From NCBI GenBank assembly GCA_031255495.1, contig JAIRSK010000007.1, forward strand, positions 1 through 15,787: a stretch of 15,787 nt of DNA. Reading direction: 5' to 3'. The notes under the pieces are model-generated. The model saw only the letters and a list, made by a program, of their open reading frames with translations, did no database searches and was not told the DNA's origin. Source of the stretch: Endomicrobiellum devescovinae (GTDB lineage: Bacteria; Elusimicrobiota; Endomicrobiia; Endomicrobiales; Endomicrobiaceae). Positions within the stretch are counted from its first letter, which is position 1. Each line of letters opens with the position of its first letter. The translations under genes and the position numbers were made by a program. Below, piece after piece: positions 15,736 through 15,787 of this stretch.

Positions 15736-15787
15736 TTAGAAATTATCTGCTAATTCTTCCATATACGCTTTAGGGTGCAAACACGCT
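15736..15787 (-). CDS. C-terminus of a probable rubrerythrin-like protein (partial)
   Basis: Only 16 complete codons plus the stop are visible, ending ACLHPKAYMEELADNF. The Cys-x-His-Pro-x-Ala-Tyr pattern near the C-terminus resembles the tail of the rubredoxin-like domain in reverse-rubrerythrin/rubrerythrin family proteins. These detoxify peroxide in anaerobes with non-haem iron. The evidence is very short, and any zinc-ribbon or rubredoxin-ended protein could look like this. Confidence 0.4.
   Translation of the reverse strand, partial: ACLHPKAYMEELADNF

Overview
This is an AT-rich bacterial chromosomal window made almost entirely of conserved housekeeping genes. I recognise no tRNA, rRNA, CRISPR array, insertion sequence or phage gene. 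The proteins suggest a Gram-negative-type (two-membrane) bacterium: there is the start of a TolC-like outer-membrane factor and a signal-peptide-bearing exported protein. The low GC content, compact overlapping genes, E. coli-type glucose-6-phosphate isomerase and rubrerythrin-like tail would fit an anaerobic lineage such as Elusimicrobiota/Endomicrobium. That assignment is an impression from memory, not something the window proves.

The layout is as follows. Positions 1-199 hold the start of a leftward TolC-like gene, which has its own promoter just after mfd. A tightly packed leftward block runs from 11370 down to 278: nusB, ligA, an RluA-type pseudouridine synthase, a DUF362/ferredoxin protein, recX, purH, an exported protein of unknown function, lipA and mfd. 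Spacings are mostly from a 4-base overlap to a few tens of bases, so the block is probably one long transcript. A promoter candidate sits upstream of nusB at 11432-11460, and a hairpin terminator at 11477-11520 separates it from rlmN. rlmN (11559-12590) and pgi (12676-14319) are also leftward, and pgi has a good extended -10 promoter. A SpoU/TrmH-family RNA methyltransferase (14585-15337) runs rightward, divergent from pgi. After it come about 400 bases without a recognisable gene, holding a 13-base direct repeat, short open remnants and a 14-bp-stem terminator. The window ends in the C-terminus of a leftward, probably rubrerythrin-like, protein.

Functionally the main block mixes transcription antitermination (NusB), DNA replication and repair (LigA, RecX, Mfd), RNA modification (RluA-type), purine synthesis (PurH) and lipoate synthesis (LipA). 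This looks like genome-compaction co-transcription rather than a single pathway.

In three genes the longest open frame starts too early. The sequence favours ATG 4918 for the exported protein, ATG 6514 for purH and ATG 14319 for pgi, each with a good Shine-Dalgarno (SD) sequence. mfd appears to use a TTG start whose SD overlaps the lipA stop codon.

I did not find a convincing new biological system. The least explained stretches are the exported aromatic-rich protein, the overlapping inverted repeats between pgi and the methyltransferase gene, and the gene-free region 15338-15735.
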